Assembly (NCBI RefSeq): GCF_001544555.2
Contig: NZ_FCOK02000028.1
Coordinates: 1 to 64,000, forward strand
Length of the DNA stretch: 64,000 nucleotides
From: Caballeronia udeis
GTDB lineage: Bacteria; Pseudomonadota; Gammaproteobacteria; Burkholderiales; Burkholderiaceae
Direction: 5' to 3'
Shown: piece after piece, positions 62,256 to 64,000 of the stretch
How positions within the stretch are numbered: position 1 is the first letter of the stretch
How the letters are laid out: each line of letters begins with the position of its first letter
The notes under the pieces: generated by a model
The model's database searches: none
What the model was told of the DNA's origin: nothing
Seen by the model: the letters and a program-made list of their open reading frames with translations, nothing else
Position numbers and translations under genes: made by a program

Positions 62256-64000
62256 ATGAAACAACGGGTATTGGCGCTGGCCATCAAAAGAATAGTCTGG
62301 GCTGAACTAGCATTATCAGCCGCAATCGCCGTACCGGCGTTTGCGCAAAGCCAGCCAGCCACCACGGGTACAGCCGCGGGCGCAACGACGACGGAAAGCA
62401 CACCGGCAGCAGCGGCGGCGCCGGCATCCGGCACTGCTGCAGCGGCGGCACCGGCATCGGCATCCGGCACACCTGCAGCAGCGTCCGCGGACAACAACAC
62501 CGCGACACCGACTGCTGACAAGGGCGTCCAGCAGATCAAGAAATTCGAAGTGACCGGGTCGCTGATCCGCAGCGCCGACAAGGTCGGCTTCAATGCGGTT
62601 CAGACGGTTACGCAGAAGGACATTGTGCAGAGCGGCGCCACGACCGTCGCCGACTATCTGCGCACGACCTCCGCCAACTCGGCCAATAGCTGGGGCGAAG
62701 GCCAGTCCGGCAACTTTGCTGCAGGCGCCGCGGGTATTGCCCTGCGTGGTCTCAGCGAAAAGTACACGCTCGTGTTGGTGGATGGACAGCGCGTTGCGCC
62801 GTTCGCGTTCTTCTCGAACAGCGTCGACTCCTTCTTTGACCTGAATACGCTGCCGTTGAACTCCATCGACCGCATCGAAATCGTGAAGGCCGGTGCCGTG
62901 TCGCAATACGGCTCGGACGCTATTGCGGGCGTGGTCAACATCATCACGAAGCACGACTTTCAGGGGCTGCAACTCGACGGGAGCTACGGCAGCGCCATCA
63001 GCCAGGGCGGCGGCGCGGGCACGACCAAATTCGGCGTGCTCGCCGGTTTTGGCGATCTCAACGCCGATCGCTTCAACGTGACGGCCGCCGCAAGCTACTA
63101 CAAGTCGAACGGTTTTACGCTCGCGGACCGCGACGCGACGAGCGCTCAGGATTTCACCAATCAGCCGGGCGGCCATTCGTTGCTCGCGCCGTCGTACTGG
63201 AATATGCCCGACGGCAGCGTGCAGGCATTGAGCGGCTGCGCGAACGGCGGTGCGGTGCATCCCGCAGGCACCAACTCGCTGACATCGGGATTGCCGGGCA
63301 CGATCTGCGGCTACAACTCCGCAGAAAGCACGTCCATCGCACCGATGACCGAGCGTTTGAACGCGAAGCTTCACGCCGATTTCAAGATCAACGATGCAAC
63401 GACGGCGTTCGGCGACTTCCTGATCAGCAGCAACAAGACCACCACGAACGACGGTCTGTGGAACAACGTTATTGGCAATCCACAGGTCCCCGCACTCGTG
63501 TGGAATCCGGCGACCAAGCTGCTTTCTCCGTTCAACTTCACTGTGCCGGCGAGCAATCCGTTCAACCCGTTCGGGGTGGCCACGCCGCTTACGTACGCGT
63601 TCCCGGGCGCGGTAGCGGAAGACACGTATGCCACCTACTGGCGCGCGTCAACGGGCCTCAAGGGTTCGTTCAACCTGCCGAACGGCGAGTGGGATTGGGC
63701 GACGTCGATCAGTCACTCGCAAAGCACGGTTTCGAACACCTATACGAACCAGCTCAACACCAACGTACTGAACAATATTTACCAGAACGGGACGTTCGAT
63801 TTCTCGAATCCGGCGGCTACGCCGAACGGCCTCAATGGGCTGTACCAGGATGCGAATAACCTGGCGATCTCGAAGCTCGATACCGTTGACGCGACGTTGT
63901 CCACGCCACACCTCTTCAGTCTGCCGGCGGGCGACGTGGGTCTCGGGTTTGGGGCGCAGTTCACGCATCAGAGCGAAGTGATGACCCCGGGTTCGGCATT
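62256..64000 (+). CDS. TonB-dependent outer-membrane receptor (5' part)
   Basis: At least 581 codons from ATG at 62256 (AGAAGGGG upstream), open to the window end. Signal peptide (LALSAAIAVPAFA-QS), an unusual 60-residue Ala/Thr/Ser/Pro stretch, then the TonB box/plug start IKKFEVTGSLIRSADKVGFN. Plug landmarks: IALRGLSEKYTLVLVDGQRV and SIDRIEIVKAGAVSQYGSDA, AIAGVVNIITKHDFQG. Barrel strands follow. It resembles the carbohydrate/polyphenol-type receptors (OmpS-like, Xanthomonas CUT style) rather than classic siderophore receptors. Ligand unknown. Energised by the upstream TonB-ExbBD. Confidence 0.92.
   Translation, partial: MKQRVLALAIKRIVWAELALSAAIAVPAFAQSQPATTGTAAGATTTESTPAAAAAPASGTAAAAAPASASGTPAAASADNNTATPTADKGVQQIKKFEVTGSLIRSADKVGFNAVQTVTQKDIVQSGATTVADYLRTTSANSANSWGEGQSGNFAAGAAGIALRGLSEKYTLVLVDGQRVAPFAFFSNSVDSFFDLNTLPLNSIDRIEIVKAGAVSQYGSDAIAGVVNIITKHDFQGLQLDGSYGSAISQGGGAGTTKFGVLAGFGDLNADRFNVTAAASYYKSNGFTLADRDATSAQDFTNQPGGHSLLAPSYWNMPDGSVQALSGCANGGAVHPAGTNSLTSGLPGTICGYNSAESTSIAPMTERLNAKLHADFKINDATTAFGDFLISSNKTTTNDGLWNNVIGNPQVPALVWNPATKLLSPFNFTVPASNPFNPFGVATPLTYAFPGAVAEDTYATYWRASTGLKGSFNLPNGEWDWATSISHSQSTVSNTYTNQLNTNVLNNIYQNGTFDFSNPAATPNGLNGLYQDANNLAISKLDTVDATLSTPHLFSLPAGDVGLGFGAQFTHQSEVMTPGSA

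Overview
This is a GC-rich chromosomal window from a member of the Burkholderiaceae, most likely Paraburkholderia or Caballeronia. I base that on protein style and gene content: the ahpC-ahpF order, the phosphoketolase/acetate kinase pair, a PLC_N-type phospholipase C with a Tat leader, a tonB-exbB-exbD-exbD set, DUF3175, and the small recombinase-like protein. Genus and replicon cannot be fixed from the sequence alone. The mixture of transporters, regulators and mobile-element debris would suit an accessory part of a chromosome or chromid.

Positions 1-15250 are a patchwork. An IS21-type transposase remnant and its repeat-rich end truncate an enoyl-CoA hydratase gene. A coiled-coil (KfrA-like) fragment follows. 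Next comes an intact leftward catabolic operon (acyl-CoA synthetase, HCCA-isomerase-like protein, nitronate monooxygenase) with a divergent TetR regulator and a clear candidate operator. Then there are two small exported proteins, an Ntn/C45-type hydrolase, an Nramp fragment, a VpsR-like sigma-54 activator, a Pal-like lipoprotein, a bestrophin-like (DUF4239) membrane protein and a broken IS1182-type transposase.

Positions 15267-37250 look like stable housekeeping and accessory chromosome. They carry ahpC-ahpF, an F420-reductase-like dehydrogenase, a DppA-type peptide-binding protein, ribA, a 2OG-Fe(II) oxygenase, a recombinase-like protein lacking its catalytic residues, and a 1395-residue CheB-CheR-PAS-histidine kinase-receiver hybrid. 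An xfp-ackA operon (sugar phosphate to acetyl phosphate to acetate) follows, then DUF3175 and a hypothetical gene, a LysR/MFS divergent pair, an ArsR/sirtuin divergent pair, and a RIO1-type kinase convergent with the sirtuin.

Positions 37251-55525 hold exported and envelope proteins: a glycosidase-like lipoprotein, phospholipase C with an upstream lipoprotein, a FUSC-type efflux protein and an exported aldo/keto reductase. They also hold a GAF-GAF-GGDEF-EAL protein, an AraJ-like MFS carrier, a GlxA-type regulator divergent from a DJ-1/isonitrile hydratase-like enzyme, and a zinc-ribbon membrane protein with a very long Pro/Ala-rich region.

Positions 55526-64000 are the most suggestive block. 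A 2-kb gene-poor, AT-rich region holds a probable C-terminal remnant of a TonB-dependent receptor and several repeats. It precedes tonB, exbB, two exbD genes, a TPR protein, a XRE-cupin regulator and a TonB-dependent receptor that runs off the window. I read this as one self-contained, locally regulated outer-membrane uptake system. A short motif (CTCTAAAA) recurs ahead of the tonB operon and ahead of the receptor. I see no tRNA, rRNA or CRISPR array.
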